DNA of 64,000 nucleotides, taken from positions 186,001 to 250,000 of the forward strand of contig NZ_RFLX01000003.1 of assembly GCF_003696345.1 (NCBI RefSeq), given 5' to 3'. The notes below the pieces were generated by a model. It saw only the letters and a list, made by a program, of their open reading frames with translations. It was not told where the DNA came from and ran no database searches. Within the stretch, counting starts at the first letter, position 1, and every line of letters begins with the position of its first letter. Made by a program: the position numbers and the translations under genes. The stretch comes from Teichococcus wenyumeiae. GTDB taxonomy: Bacteria; Pseudomonadota; Alphaproteobacteria; Acetobacterales; Acetobacteraceae. Positions 8,466 to 18,132 of this stretch are shown piece after piece.

Positions 8466-10327
8466 GGCTGCACCTCGGGCAGGGTGATGGTGAAGGTGGT
8501 GCCGGCCCCGGGGCTGCTGGCGACCTCGATGCGCCCGCCGGCCTCGGTGACGATGTCGTTGCAGATCACCAGCCCCAGCCCCAGTCCCTGCGGCTTGGAG
8601 GTGGAGAAGGGCATGAAGAGCGCACCCATGATCTCGGGCGCGATGCCGGGTCCGTTGTCGGCCACGGTGATGCGCAGGCTGCCGCCGCTGGTGGTGACGC
8701 CCAGGCGGATCTCGCCGCCCTGGCGGCCTTCCAGCGCATCCAGCGCGTTCTGGATCAGGTTGACCAGCACCTGTTCCAGCCGCACCTGCCGGCCCTTGAT
8801 CCAGACTTCTTCCGCCGGCAGCTCGCGCAGCAGGGGCACGCCCTGGTGCTCCAGCCGGGCGCGCAGCAGCATGGCCGCACCCTCCACCGCCGCCTTGACC
8901 CGCACGGGGCCGATCGGTGGCGTGGCCTTGCGGGCAAAGGCGCGCAGCTCGTCCGTGATGCCGCCGATGCGTTCGCAGAGCCGGGCGATGGAGTCCAGGT
9001 TGCCGCTCACCCGCTCCGCCTTGCCACGCTGGAGAAAGGCGGCGGCATTGCCGGCATAGGAGCGGATGGCGGCGAGCGGCTGGTTGATCTCATGCGCCAC
9101 GCCGGCGGCCACCTGGCCCAGCGTGGCCAGGCGGTTGGCCTGCCGCAGCGTCTCCCGCGCTTCCTGCAGCCGGACCTCGGCGCGCTCGCGCTCCGCGATC
9201 TCGCTGGTCAGCTCGGCGGTGCGGGCAGCGACGCGCTCCTCCAGCTCCTGCCGCTCGGCCTGCGCCTGGGCGCTGCGGCGGCGGGCGCGGCCGGCGCGTT
9301 GCAGCAGGAAGGCGGCAAGGCCCATCAGCACCAGGGTGACGCTGAGCACGGCATCGCGCCGCTGCGCTTCCTCGGCGGACAGCAAAGGCTCGCTGGGTAC
9401 CAGCAGGTGCAACTGCCAGTCGGAGCTGGGCACCGGCACCGTGGCCCGCAGCATCGCGACGGCATGGGGGGCGAGGGGGTTGCCGGCGGCGGTGGCGGCG
9501 GGCTCCTCATCCAGCAGCACGGCACTGGCATCGAAGCCAAGCGGGTTGGGCCGCAGCGGCAGCGGCGCCAGCGGGGCGGTGCCGAATTGCAGGCTGTCCC
9601 GGATGGCGACGAGGTCCTGCGGCGGCAGGGGATGGTCTGTCTGGAAGCGCCAGCGGGAGCGGTTGGTCAGCAGCACGATGCCGCGCCGGTCCGTGACATA
9701 GATGGGGCGGTCCGAATCCCGCCAGGTATCCTCCACCGCCTCGAACTCGACCTTGACCACCACCACGCCCAGCGGCGCCTGCGCGCTGCCCAGGCGGCGA
9801 GAGATATAGAGACCCGGCCGCTGGCTGACGGTGCCGAGGGCGAATTGCTCCGCCGCGCCGAGCCGCAGCCCGTCCTGGAAATATTGGCGGAAGCGGTAGT
9901 CATTGCCGACGAAGCTGGTTTCCTCCCGCCAGTTGCTGGCGGCGAGCGTCATGCCCGTCGTATCGATCAGGTAGATGACATCCGCCCCGGTGCCGTCCCG
10001 CAGCCGCTCCAGCTTGCGGTTCACCACCTCAAGCCGCGTGGCGGTGGGGTCGGCCAGGGTGGCGCGAAGGTCCGGGTCCTCGGCCAGCACGAAGGGCAGG
10101 GAGCGCTGCTTCTCCAGCTCGCTGCGCAGCAGGGCGGCGCTGAGGGTGGCGGTGGTGGTGGCCTGGGCCTGCAGGCTGTCCCAGGCCTCCTGCCTCGCCC
10201 CCTGGCCGGCAGCCCAGGCCAGCATGGTGGCCGCCAGCCCAGCCACCAGGGCCAGCACCAGCCAGGCCGCCGCCCGCCGGTCGGCGCGCATCCTTCGTGG
10301 GGACTGGGGCGAAAAGTCAGCCGGCAT
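8462..10327 (-). CDS. dctB: C4-dicarboxylate sensor histidine kinase
   Basis: 621 residues from the ATG at 10327; an upstream in-frame TTG at 10396 would run through the upstream dyads and is less likely. Layout: an N-terminal membrane helix near 17-41 ([23 protein letters not shown]), a long periplasmic double-Cache sensor, a second membrane helix near residue 320, a coiled-coil linker, then HisKA with H412 ([20 protein letters not shown]) and HATPase motifs ([26 protein letters not shown]). This matches DctB, the inner-membrane kinase that senses succinate, malate or fumarate and phosphorylates DctD. Confidence 0.92.
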   Translation of the reverse strand: MPADFSPQSPRRMRADRRAAAWLVLALVAGLAATMLAWAAGQGARQEAWDSLQAQATTTATLSAALLRSELEKQRSLPFVLAEDPDLRATLADPTATRLEVVNRKLERLRDGTGADVIYLIDTTGMTLAASNWREETSFVGNDYRFRQYFQDGLRLGAAEQFALGTVSQRPGLYISRRLGSAQAPLGVVVVKVEFEAVEDTWRDSDRPIYVTDRRGIVLLTNRSRWRFQTDHPLPPQDLVAIRDSLQFGTAPLAPLPLRPNPLGFDASAVLLDEEPAATAAGNPLAPHAVAMLRATVPVPSSDWQLHLLVPSEPLLSAEEAQRRDAVLSVTLVLMGLAAFLLQRAGRARRRSAQAQAERQELEERVAARTAELTSEIAERERAEVRLQEARETLRQANRLATLGQVAAGVAHEINQPLAAIRSYAGNAAAFLQRGKAERVSGNLDSIARLCERIGGITDELRAFARKATPPIGPVRVKAAVEGAAMLLRARLEHQGVPLLRELPAEEVWIKGRQVRLEQVLVNLIQNALDALEGRQGGEIRLGVTTSGGSLRITVADNGPGIAPEIMGALFMPFSTSKPQGLGLGLVICNDIVTEAGGRIEVASSPGAGTTFTITLPEVQP

Positions 10328-10330
10328 GGA

Positions 10331-10378
10331 GTGCGGAATATCACACAGCGAGGCAAAAGGAAGAGCGGATTTCCGCAC
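10331..10378 (+). promoter_or_regulatory. two tandem dyads, likely DctD upstream activating sites
   Basis: Two 16-bp imperfect palindromes occur at 10331-10346 (GTGCGGAATATCACAC) and 10363-10378 (GAGCGGATTTCCGCAC). They share the half-site GTGCGGA and are 32 bp apart, three helical turns, about 65-110 bp upstream of the -24/-12 element. Tandem DctD sites upstream of dctA are known in rhizobia. The match in position and symmetry is strong; binding is inferred. Confidence 0.65.
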
Positions 10379-10441
10379 AAAAAGGCGGCCCGGCAAACAT
10401 GTATCAGTTATATGTTGCGTGTTTTCAGTCGCCTAATCCTT

Positions 10442-10457
10442 TGGCACGCGGCTTGCC
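10442..10457 (+). promoter_or_regulatory. sigma-54 (-24/-12) promoter of dctA
   Basis: TGGCACG-N4-TTGCC, with exactly 10 bases between the invariant GG (10443-10444) and GC (10455-10456), matches the RpoN consensus. It lies about 100 bp before the dctA start and downstream of the DctD-like dyads. Confidence 0.85.
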
Positions 10458-10555
10458 AAAAGGGCAGCCATGGCCGCCAGGATGGGCAATCCAGCCCACC
10501 GGCGCCGCTTTTGTACATGGACCCGCCGCGCCGGGCCGGACTGAAGGACATGCCG

Positions 10556-11890
10556 ATGGCGAGTTTCGCCCCTACTGCCCCGGGTAAGCCGCCCGTGAAG
10601 AAGAAGCTGTGGCAGCACCTGTATTTCCAGGTGGTTGTCGCCATTATCATCGGCATCGCGATGGGCCATTTCTGGCCCGAACAGGGCGCGGCGATGAAGC
10701 CGCTGGGCGATGCCTTCATCAAGCTGGTGAAGATGATCATCGCCCCCGTCATCTTCCTGACGGTGGCCACCGGCATCGCCGGCATGAGCGACCTGCAGAA
10801 GGTGGGCCGCGTCGCCGGCAAGGCGATGATCTACTTCCTGTGCTTCTCCACCCTGGCACTGATCATCGGCCTGATCGTCGGCAACCTGCTGCAGCCGGGC
10901 TATGGGCTGCACATCAACCCGGCGACGCTGGATGCCAAGGCGGTGCAGGGCTACGCGACGCAGGCGCATGAGCAGACCATCACCGGTTTCCTCATGAACA
11001 TCATCCCCACCACGATCGTCAGCCCCTTTGTGACGGGCGACATCCTGCAGGTGCTGTTCTTCGCGGTGCTCTTCGGCATCTCGCTGGCCCTGGTGGGCGA
11101 CCGCGGCAAGCCGGTGCTGGACTTCCTGCAGGCCGTGACGGCGCCGATCTTCACGCTGGTCGGCATCCTGATGAAGGCGGCGCCCATCGGCGCCTTCGGC
11201 GCCATGGCCTTCACCATCGGCCGCTACGGCATCTCCTCCGTCGCCAACCTGGCCTTCCTGGTCGGCACCTTCTACATCACCTCGCTGCTCTTCGTGCTGG
11301 TCGTGCTGGGCGCGGTGGCCCGTTACAACGGCTTCTCGATCCTGGCGCTGATCAAGTACATCAAGGAAGAGCTGCTGCTGGTGCTCGGCACCTCCTCCTC
11401 CGAAGCCGCGCTGCCGACGCTGATGGAGAAGATGGAGCGCGCGGGCTGCAAGAAGTCCGTGGTCGGCCTGGTCATCCCGACCGGCTACAGCTTCAACCTG
11501 GACGGCACCAACATCTACATGACGCTGGCGGCGCTGTTCATCGCGCAGGCCACCGATACCCACCTGGGCCTGGGCGAGCAGATCCTGCTGCTGCTGGTGG
11601 CGATGCTCTCCTCCAAGGGCGCCGCCGGCATCACCGGCGCGGGCTTCATCACCCTGGCCGCCACGCTCTCCGTGGTGCCTTCTGTGCCTGTCGCGGGCAT
11701 GGCGCTGATCCTGGGCATCGACCGCTTCATGTCCGAGTGCCGGGCCCTGACCAATCTGGTCGGCAACGCGGTGGCGACCGTGGTGGTGGCGCGCTGGGAA
11801 GGCGAGCTGGACCGCACCCGCCTGGACGCCGCCATGGCCGGGCACCCGCTGCCCGACCCGACCGGCGCCGCCGTGGTCGCGGCCGAGTAA
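10556..11890 (+). CDS. dctA: C4-dicarboxylate/cation symporter
   Basis: 444 residues, the normal length for DctA of the DAACS (glutamate transporter-like) family, which imports succinate, fumarate and malate across the inner membrane. Visible are the first membrane helix ([15 protein letters not shown]), the serine-rich re-entrant loop [12 protein letters not shown], and the TM7 motif [10 protein letters not shown] involved in cation and substrate binding. Of two adjacent in-frame ATGs, the one at 10556 is preferred because AAGGA at 10544-10548 is 7 bp upstream; the one at 10550 is too close. Transcription is expected from the sigma-54 promoter at 10442. The gene converges with the iclR-type gene. 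Confidence 0.95.
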   Translation: MASFAPTAPGKPPVKKKLWQHLYFQVVVAIIIGIAMGHFWPEQGAAMKPLGDAFIKLVKMIIAPVIFLTVATGIAGMSDLQKVGRVAGKAMIYFLCFSTLALIIGLIVGNLLQPGYGLHINPATLDAKAVQGYATQAHEQTITGFLMNIIPTTIVSPFVTGDILQVLFFAVLFGISLALVGDRGKPVLDFLQAVTAPIFTLVGILMKAAPIGAFGAMAFTIGRYGISSVANLAFLVGTFYITSLLFVLVVLGAVARYNGFSILALIKYIKEELLLVLGTSSSEAALPTLMEKMERAGCKKSVVGLVIPTGYSFNLDGTNIYMTLAALFIAQATDTHLGLGEQILLLLVAMLSSKGAAGITGAGFITLAATLSVVPSVPVAGMALILGIDRFMSECRALTNLVGNAVATVVVARWEGELDRTRLDAAMAGHPLPDPTGAAVVAAE

Positions 11891-11897
11891 GCCGGAC

Positions 11898-12719
11898 TCA
11901 GCGACCCGGCGCGGCTTCCATGGCCGCGCCGGCCCGCCTCAGGGTGGGATCGAAGGGATTGAGGCGGGCGCCGATGGTGTCCGCCTCTTTTTTTAGGGCC
12001 GCCGCCACGATGGCGCGGCGTTCCCCGCCCATCCGGTCCGTGGTGGTGCCGATGGAGAGCGCCGCCGCAGCGCGGCCATGGGCATCCAGCACCGGCACGC
12101 CCAGGCCGGCCATGCCGGGCAGGATGCCGAAGGCGGCGGAGTAGCCCTGCCGCCGCACGCTGGCCAGTTCCGCCCGCAGGCCAGCCTCGTCCATGCCGCC
12201 GAATTCCTCGATGCGCGGCAGGTTATGGCGGATCACCTCGTCCTGCTCCTCGGGCGGCAGGAAGGCCAGGATGGCGCTGGAGCCCTGGCCCACCCCCAGC
12301 GGCACCCTGCCGCCGATATCGCCGGTGAAGGTCAGGATCGGCAGCGGCCCGGCGCTGCGGTCGATGCAGACGGCATCGAAGCCATTCCGCACCAGCAGGA
12401 ACACCGTCTCCCCCAGCGCCGCTGTCAGCCGCAGCAGGGAAGGACGAGCGATGTCGCGCAGCCCCTCGGCCTGCCCCGCCCGGGCCGCCAGCAGGAACAG
12501 CGGCAAGCCCAGGCGGTAGCGGCGGCGGGCGGCGTCATGCTCCACGAAGCCTTCGGCCACCAGCAGGCGCAGGATGCGATGCACCGTGGGGCGGGGCAGG
12601 GCGGCGGCATCCGCGAGGTCCGCCAGGCGCTGCCCTTGCGAGCTACCTGTCCCCAGCAGGCGGAGGAGGCGCAGGGCGCGGGGCAGGCTGCCGGCTTGGT
12701 CGGAGGCGGTTTCGGTCAT
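11898..12719 (-). CDS. IclR-family transcriptional regulator
   Basis: 273 residues. The N-terminal winged helix-turn-helix spans about 12-75 (RLLGTGSSQGQRLADLADAAALPRPTVHRILRLLV is its core region), followed by the IclR effector domain with the usual FLLVRNGFDAVCIDR and SIGTTTDR segments. It is divergent from the hyuA gene at 12865 and shares a 145-bp intergenic region containing two dyads, so it most likely controls the hyu cluster and itself. IclR regulators commonly sense aromatic or small organic acid intermediates. The ligand is unknown. Confidence 0.92.
   Translation of the reverse strand: MTETASDQAGSLPRALRLLRLLGTGSSQGQRLADLADAAALPRPTVHRILRLLVAEGFVEHDAARRRYRLGLPLFLLAARAGQAEGLRDIARPSLLRLTAALGETVFLLVRNGFDAVCIDRSAGPLPILTFTGDIGGRVPLGVGQGSSAILAFLPPEEQDEVIRHNLPRIEEFGGMDEAGLRAELASVRRQGYSAAFGILPGMAGLGVPVLDAHGRAAAALSIGTTTDRMGGERRAIVAAALKKEADTIGARLNPFDPTLRRAGAAMEAAPGR
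11906..11932. terminator. GC-rich hairpin just after dctA
   Basis: A perfect 10-bp stem (CCGGCGCGGC / GCCGCGCCGG) with a 7-nt loop starts 15 bp after the dctA stop, inside the 3' end of the convergent regulator gene. It lacks a T run. It may help end dctA transcription. Confidence 0.3.
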
Positions 12720-12727
12720 CGTGGCTC

Positions 12728-12756
12728 TCGCTTAGCGAAACCGGTTAATTCCGAAT
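12728..12756. promoter_or_regulatory. dyads between iclR-type gene and hyuA
   Basis: Two short perfect dyads lie close together: TCGCT-T-AGCGA at 12728-12738 and ATTC-C-GAAT at 12748-12756. The first begins 9 bp from the regulator start, where autoregulatory IclR operators are often found. Binding is inferred. Confidence 0.4.
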
Positions 12757-12864
12757 AATGGGATAGATGGCTCCAGAATGTCGAGGAGCGGAATTTTTGC
12801 TTGCGGCATCCCGGATGACAGGGTTGCATCCAGCGCAGGGCGAATTGCCGTGGGGAGGCTTTGC

Positions 12865-14937
12865 ATGGCGCGTTGGCGTGTGGGCGTGGATTCCGGCGGG
12901 ACCTTCACCGACGTCTGCCTCTTCGATGAGGAGAATGGCCGCGTCGAAGTCTGGAAGGTCTCCTCCACCCCGGATGATCCTTCCCGCGGCATCGCCCAGG
13001 GTGTCGAGGAAGGCATGCGCCGCGTGGCGCCCGAGGCCGGCGATAAGCCCGCCGCGCCCGTCACCTATTTCGGCCATGGCACCACCGTCGCCACCAATGC
13101 GCTGATCCAGCACCGGGGGGTGAAGACCGGGCTGGTGACCACGGACGGCTTCCGCGACCTGTTGGAGATCGGCCGCCAGAAGCGCCCGGACCTTTACGAC
13201 ATGCAGGCGGACAAGCCGCCCGTGCTGGTGTCCCGCGACCTGCGGCAGGAAGTGCCGGAGCGGGTGCGGCACGATGGCAGCATCGACCTGCCGCTGGACG
13301 AGACGCGGATGCGCGCCGCCGCCGTGGCGCTGCGCGAGGCGGGGGTGAAGGCGGTGGCCGTCTCCTTCCTCTACGGCTTCATCCGGCCGGAGCATGAGGC
13401 CCGCGCGGTGGAGATCCTGCGCGAGGAAATGCCGGATGCCTTCATCAGCGCCGGGCACGAGATCGCGCCCGAATTCCGGGAGTTCGAGCGGCTCTCCACC
13501 GTGGTGCTGAACGCCTATCTCGGCCCGGTGATGCGGAGCTACATCGAGAAGCTGACGCCGCGCCTCGAAGGGCTCGGCATGACGGCGGCACCGCACCTGA
13601 CGCAAAGCAACGGCGGCGTCATCAGCTTCGCGGCGGCGGCTGGGCTGCCGGTGCGGACGGTGCTCTCCGGCCCTTCCACCGGCGTGGTGGGCGCGCAGGC
13701 CATCGGCAAGCTGGCGGGCTACGAGGACCTCATCACCTTCGACATGGGTGGCACCTCCACCGACGTGGCGCTGCTGCAGGGTGGCCAGTGCCGGCTGACC
13801 AGCGAGGCCGTGGTGCATGGCTACCCGATCAAGGCGCCGATGCTGGACATCCACACGGTGGGCGCCGGCGGTGGCTCCATCGCCTATGTCGATGCCGGCG
13901 GGCTGCTGAAGGCAGGCCCGCGCTCCTGCGGCGCCTTCCCTGGCCCGGTCTGCTACGACCAGGGCAATGCCGAGCCCGCCACCACCGATGCCAATGTGGT
14001 GCTGCAAACGCTGAACCCGACGCATCTGCTGGGCGGGCGCATGGCCATCCGCCAGGACCTGTCCAAGGCCGCCATCCAGCGGCTGGCGGACCAGCTGGGC
14101 CTGGGGCTGATGGAAACGGCGCAGGGTATTCTCTCCGTCGTCACGGCCAACATGGCCCGCGCCATCCGCGTCATTTCCGTGCAGCGCGGCCATGACCCGC
14201 GCGACTTCACGCTGATGGCCTTCGGCGGTGGCGGCCCGCTGCATGCGGCGCGGCTGGCGAAGGAACTGGACATGAAGCGCGTGCTGGTGCCGCGCAATCC
14301 CGGCATCCTCTGCGCCATGGGCCTGCTGCTGACCGACCTGCGCGCCGATTTCGCCGCCACCAGGCTGCTGCCGCTGGAATCCGGCTCGGTCGGCGACGTG
14401 GCCGAAGGCTTCGCGACCCTGACGGCCCGCGCCGAGGAGTGGTTCGAGCATGAGGGGATCGCCCCCGCCAACCGCGTGCTCACCCGCACTGCCGACATGC
14501 GCTACAAGGGCCAGAACTACGAGCTGGCCGTGACGCTGCCGGAAGGCCCGGTGACGCAGGGGACGCTGGATGCCCTGGCCGCCGGCTTCGCCGATCTGCA
14601 CCGGCAGCGCTACGGCTTCATCGCCGAGGGCGAGCCGGTGCAGATCGTCACGCTGCGGTTGGAGGCCACCGGCCTGGTGCAGAAGGCGACGCTCACGCGC
14701 CACCCGGATGCCGGCCCCGACGCCAGCGGCGCCCGCACCGGGGAACGCCCGGTCTGGTTCCCGGAAGCGCAGGACTTCGTCGCGACCCCGATCTACAGCC
14801 GCGATGAGCTGAAGCCCGGCAACCGCTTCGCCGGCCCCGCCATCGTGGAGCAGATGGACACCACCACCGTGGTGCCGCCGGGCATGACCGCGCGCGTCGA
14901 TCCCTATCTCAACCTGATCCTGGAGGCCGCGGCATGA
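12865..14937 (+). CDS. hydantoinase/oxoprolinase-type subunit A (first copy)
   Basis: 690 residues. It begins with the ASKHA-type phosphate-binding loop VDSGGTFTDV and carries a second nucleotide-binding segment (LITFDMGGTSTDVALL), GAGGGSIAYVD, and the FGGGGPLHAARLA block near the C-terminal third. These identify the HyuA / acetone-carboxylase-beta / 5-oxoprolinase N-half family, which uses ATP to activate a lactam, hydantoin or ketone. ATG 12865 is chosen because GGGGAGG at 12852-12858 precedes it; upstream in-frame starts run into the regulatory region. It overlaps the hyuB gene by ATGA, so the two form one enzyme. The exact substrate cannot be assigned. Confidence 0.9.
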   Translation: MARWRVGVDSGGTFTDVCLFDEENGRVEVWKVSSTPDDPSRGIAQGVEEGMRRVAPEAGDKPAAPVTYFGHGTTVATNALIQHRGVKTGLVTTDGFRDLLEIGRQKRPDLYDMQADKPPVLVSRDLRQEVPERVRHDGSIDLPLDETRMRAAAVALREAGVKAVAVSFLYGFIRPEHEARAVEILREEMPDAFISAGHEIAPEFREFERLSTVVLNAYLGPVMRSYIEKLTPRLEGLGMTAAPHLTQSNGGVISFAAAAGLPVRTVLSGPSTGVVGAQAIGKLAGYEDLITFDMGGTSTDVALLQGGQCRLTSEAVVHGYPIKAPMLDIHTVGAGGGSIAYVDAGGLLKAGPRSCGAFPGPVCYDQGNAEPATTDANVVLQTLNPTHLLGGRMAIRQDLSKAAIQRLADQLGLGLMETAQGILSVVTANMARAIRVISVQRGHDPRDFTLMAFGGGGPLHAARLAKELDMKRVLVPRNPGILCAMGLLLTDLRADFAATRLLPLESGSVGDVAEGFATLTARAEEWFEHEGIAPANRVLTRTADMRYKGQNYELAVTLPEGPVTQGTLDALAAGFADLHRQRYGFIAEGEPVQIVTLRLEATGLVQKATLTRHPDAGPDASGARTGERPVWFPEAQDFVATPIYSRDELKPGNRFAGPAIVEQMDTTTVVPPGMTARVDPYLNLILEAAA

Positions 14938-16586
14938 GCCACGCCATCGCCGAGGCCAAGCCCGCCGCGCTGGACCCCATCACCGTCGAGGTGATCGGCG
15001 CCGCGCTCTCCTCCATCGTCGAGGAGACGGGGGAGGCGCTGATCCGCGCTTCCTATTCCACCAACATCAAGGAGCGGCGGGACTGTTCCACCGCGCTGTT
15101 CAACGCGGCGGGGGAGACGCTCTGCCAGGCCGAGCATATCCCCATCCACCTCGGCTCCTTCATCGGCATCATCCCGCAGATCATGCGGAAGCACCGGGTG
15201 GAGGACATGCGCCCGGGCGATGTCTTCGTCGGCAACGATGCCTATGAGGGCGGTGGCACCCACCTGCCGGATATCGTGCTGGCGGAGCCGATCTTCTTCG
15301 AGAACCGCATCGTCGCCTGGACGGTGAACCTGGCGCACCATTCGGACTTCGCGGACCGTGGCCACGCGCATATCTACCAGGAAGGGCTGCGCATCCCGCC
15401 CGTGCGGCTCTACCGCGAGGGCGTGCTGCAGGAGGATGTGCAGAACCTGATCCTGCTGAACTGCCAGGTGCCGCATGAGCGCCTGTCGGACCTGCGGGCG
15501 CAGATGGCCGCCAACCGCGTGGGCGTGCAGCGCTTCCAGGCGCTTTGCGCCAAGTATGGCGTCGAGACGGTGCTGGGGGCTGCGGCCGAGCTGCTGAACT
15601 ATGCCGAGCGCAAGATGCGCGCCGGCATCGCCGCGCTGCCCGATGGGTCCTGGATCTTCAAGGATGTCTTCGACCCCATCGACATCCCGGATTCCATGCC
15701 CTTCGCCGTCAAGGTGACGATCCGGGGCGACAGCATGTCGCTGGATTTCGACGCGCCCGACCAGCGCCGCGCCGGCATCAACATGACCTACACGGCGCTG
15801 CTGGCGACGGTCTATTACATCGTGAAATCCGTGGTGGACCCGACCATCCTGCCCAATGCCGGGCTGGCGCGGCCGCTGACCGTCACGGCGCGCAAGGGCA
15901 GCATCCTGAACTGCGAGCATCCTGCGGCGGTGAACGGGCGCCTCGCGGCCTGCCAGCGGGTTTCGGACCTCATCCTCGGCGCCATCTCCCAGGCGGCGCC
16001 GGAGCGGGTGACGGCCTGTTCCAACTCCATCTGCACCGTGGCCAGCTTCATCGGCCAGCGGAAGGAGGATGGCGCGCTCTGGGTCTATCTGGAGACCATG
16101 GGCGGCGGCAACGGCGCCCGCCACAACAAGGATGGTCTGGACGGCGTGCATGTGCACACCACCAATACTTCCAACCTGCCGGTCGAGGCGCTGGAGATCG
16201 AATACCCGCTGACGCTGCTACGCTACGAGCTGGTGCAGGATTCCGGCGGCACCGGCCGGTTCCGTGGCGGCATGGGCCTGCGCCGGGTGTATCGTGCGGA
16301 TGAGGATTGCCTGGTGCGCGTCGATATCGGCCGGCTGCGCTCGCGCTCCTGGGGACTGCAAGGCGGCGGGGCCGGCAGCAACGGCGCCGTGGAATGCGGC
16401 CCGGGAGTCACCTTCAACGGCAGCACCGCCGCGCTGAAGGCCGGGCAGTGGTTCGCCATCGTCAGCCCCGGCGCCGGCGCCTATGGCCCGCCGCAGCAGC
16501 GCCCGGCCGAGGCGGTGGCGCGCGACGTGGCCGAGGGCGTGATCAGCGCCGCCCATGCGAAGGACGCTTACGGCTTCAACGCCTGA
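14934..16586 (+). CDS. hydantoinase/oxoprolinase-type subunit B (first copy)
   Basis: 550 residues of the HyuB family, partner of the preceding subunit A. Typical blocks are RDCSTALFNAAGETLCQAEHIPIHLG near residues 43-70, GDVFVGNDAYEGGGTHLPDI, the DFDAPDQ segment, and GGGNGARHNKDGLDGVHVHTTNTSN in the C-terminal half. Together A and B form an ATP-dependent amidohydrolase or carboxylase. The block contents are closer to generic HyuB proteins than to acetone carboxylase alpha, and no third (gamma) subunit gene is present, which argues against an acetone-type carboxylase. A good ribosome site follows for the next gene 26 bp downstream. Confidence 0.9.
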   Translation: MSHAIAEAKPAALDPITVEVIGAALSSIVEETGEALIRASYSTNIKERRDCSTALFNAAGETLCQAEHIPIHLGSFIGIIPQIMRKHRVEDMRPGDVFVGNDAYEGGGTHLPDIVLAEPIFFENRIVAWTVNLAHHSDFADRGHAHIYQEGLRIPPVRLYREGVLQEDVQNLILLNCQVPHERLSDLRAQMAANRVGVQRFQALCAKYGVETVLGAAAELLNYAERKMRAGIAALPDGSWIFKDVFDPIDIPDSMPFAVKVTIRGDSMSLDFDAPDQRRAGINMTYTALLATVYYIVKSVVDPTILPNAGLARPLTVTARKGSILNCEHPAAVNGRLAACQRVSDLILGAISQAAPERVTACSNSICTVASFIGQRKEDGALWVYLETMGGGNGARHNKDGLDGVHVHTTNTSNLPVEALEIEYPLTLLRYELVQDSGGTGRFRGGMGLRRVYRADEDCLVRVDIGRLRSRSWGLQGGGAGSNGAVECGPGVTFNGSTAALKAGQWFAIVSPGAGAYGPPQQRPAEAVARDVAEGVISAAHAKDAYGFNA

Positions 16587-16611
16587 ACCCTGAGCCAAGG
16601 AGACCAAGACC

Positions 16612-18132
16612 ATGCCTCCCGTGACTCTGTCCCGCCGCTCCATGCTTGCCGGCGCCGCGGCGCTGCCCTTCCTGCGCGTGCCCGGCGCGCGCGCGGCGAC
16701 GCCCGGCGTGCTGACCTTCGGCCTTTCCTCCTTCCCGCCATCCATCCAGCCCTGGGCGAACAGCGGCACGGCGGCGGCGACCATGAAGCTGCTGATGTAT
16801 CGCGGCCTCACCTCCTATGCCGATGACGGCTCCCTGCGCGGGGAGCTGGCGGAAAGCTGGGCGCGGGATGGCGACAATGCCTGGGTCTTCAAGCTGCGGG
16901 AGGCCAAGTTCCAGAACGGCGAGAAGGTCACCTCCGCCGATGTGAAATGGACCATCGAGCAGGTGGCCGACGCCAAGTCCACCGCCTTCTTCCGCAGCGA
17001 GATGCAGAAGGTGGAAGCGGTCGAGACGCCGGACGACCGCACGGTGCGCATCGTGACCAAGGTGCCGGTGGTGACGCTACCGAACATGATGGCCAGCTAC
17101 CACCTGCCGATCATCTACCGCTCCTCCGACAAGCGGGAGCCGGTGGGGGCGGGACCCTTCATCCTGAAGGGGCAGGAGCGTGGCACCTCGCTCGACTTCG
17201 AGGCCAATCCGAATTTCTACAAGCCCGGCCTGCCGAAGCTGAAAGGCATCCGCGTTGTCGCCTACCAGGATGAGAACCTGCGGGTTTCCGCTCTGCAGTC
17301 CGGCGACCTTGACCTGATCGAATACGTCCCCTGGCAGGCCATGGACGCCATTACCGCCAACCCGGCGCTGAGCCTGGACGCGGTGGATGGCGCCTTCATG
17401 TTCCTGGTCTTCAACGGCGCCAAGGCGCCCTTCAACGACCCGCGCGCGCGCAAGGGCGTGGCCCATGCCATCCAACGGGAGGATGTGGTGAAGGCGGCCT
17501 TCTTTGGCCGTGGCTCCGGCCTGTATCAGTTGCCGATCGCGGAATCGAGCGCCTACTACAACCCGGAATACAAGAACGCCTGGAAGTACGACCCGGAGCT
17601 GGCGAAGAAGCTGCTGACGGAATCCGGGGCGATGAATACTCCGGTGACCATGCTCTCCACCGCGCAATACGGCATGCACAAGGACACGGCGGAAGTGGTG
17701 CAGAGCCAGCTCACCGCCATCGGCATGCAGGTGCAGCTCAACCTGCCGGACTGGGCGACGCGCGTGGCCATCGGCAACCGCGGGCAATACGACTTCGCGA
17801 TGATGGGCACGGCAGCGGACAGCAACGACCCTGATGGTCTTTCCAACCTGATCGACGGCAGCCTTTCGCCCGCCTATGTGCGCTCCTTTGGCCTGAAGAC
17901 GCCGCGCATCACGGAACTGCTGGCCGCCGGCCGCGCCGAATTCGACGAGGCGAAGCGAAAGGCGATCTACAAGGAGATGGAAAGCATCGCCATCGAGGAA
18001 GCGCCGATCGTCGGCCTCACCTGGCGCAGCCAGGGCTATGCGATGAAGAAGGGCGTCACCGGCTTCAAGAACCTGCCCGGCGCGCTGACCTTCTATTCCG
18101 GCCTGACTTTCGAGACCACCTCCCTTGCGTGA
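16612..18132 (+). CDS. ABC transporter substrate-binding protein, family 5 (Tat-exported)
   Basis: 506 residues with a twin-arginine signal (SRRSMLAGAAALPFLRVPGARA) and cleavage near residue 28. The mature part is a family-5 peptide/nickel/opine-type binding protein, with FLRV..., the ADVKWTIEQ block, GAGPFILKGQE near residue 180, and a C-terminal domain ending in GLTWRSQGYAMKKGVTGF. AAGGAGA precedes the start. There are no permease or ATPase genes in the cluster, so it must use a transporter encoded elsewhere or act as a sensor. It probably captures the compound degraded by the surrounding enzymes. Confidence 0.9.
   Translation: MPPVTLSRRSMLAGAAALPFLRVPGARAATPGVLTFGLSSFPPSIQPWANSGTAAATMKLLMYRGLTSYADDGSLRGELAESWARDGDNAWVFKLREAKFQNGEKVTSADVKWTIEQVADAKSTAFFRSEMQKVEAVETPDDRTVRIVTKVPVVTLPNMMASYHLPIIYRSSDKREPVGAGPFILKGQERGTSLDFEANPNFYKPGLPKLKGIRVVAYQDENLRVSALQSGDLDLIEYVPWQAMDAITANPALSLDAVDGAFMFLVFNGAKAPFNDPRARKGVAHAIQREDVVKAAFFGRGSGLYQLPIAESSAYYNPEYKNAWKYDPELAKKLLTESGAMNTPVTMLSTAQYGMHKDTAEVVQSQLTAIGMQVQLNLPDWATRVAIGNRGQYDFAMMGTAADSNDPDGLSNLIDGSLSPAYVRSFGLKTPRITELLAAGRAEFDEAKRKAIYKEMESIAIEEAPIVGLTWRSQGYAMKKGVTGFKNLPGALTFYSGLTFETTSLA

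Noticed and set aside
5490-9059. Plus-strand open frame of 1189 codons
   Set aside because: It runs opposite ridA, the DSD1-type gene, dctD and dctB, all with clear motifs. The translation is His/Gln/Gly-rich and unstructured, typical of the reverse of coding DNA.
8342-10555. N-terminal extension of DctA by about 740 residues
   Set aside because: The frame stays open by chance across dctB/dctD in antisense and through the sigma-54 promoter; real DctA proteins begin near the ATG at 10556.
12865-16586. Acetone or acetophenone carboxylase
   Set aside because: The families overlap, but no gamma or additional small subunit gene is present and the neighbours point to amine chemistry.
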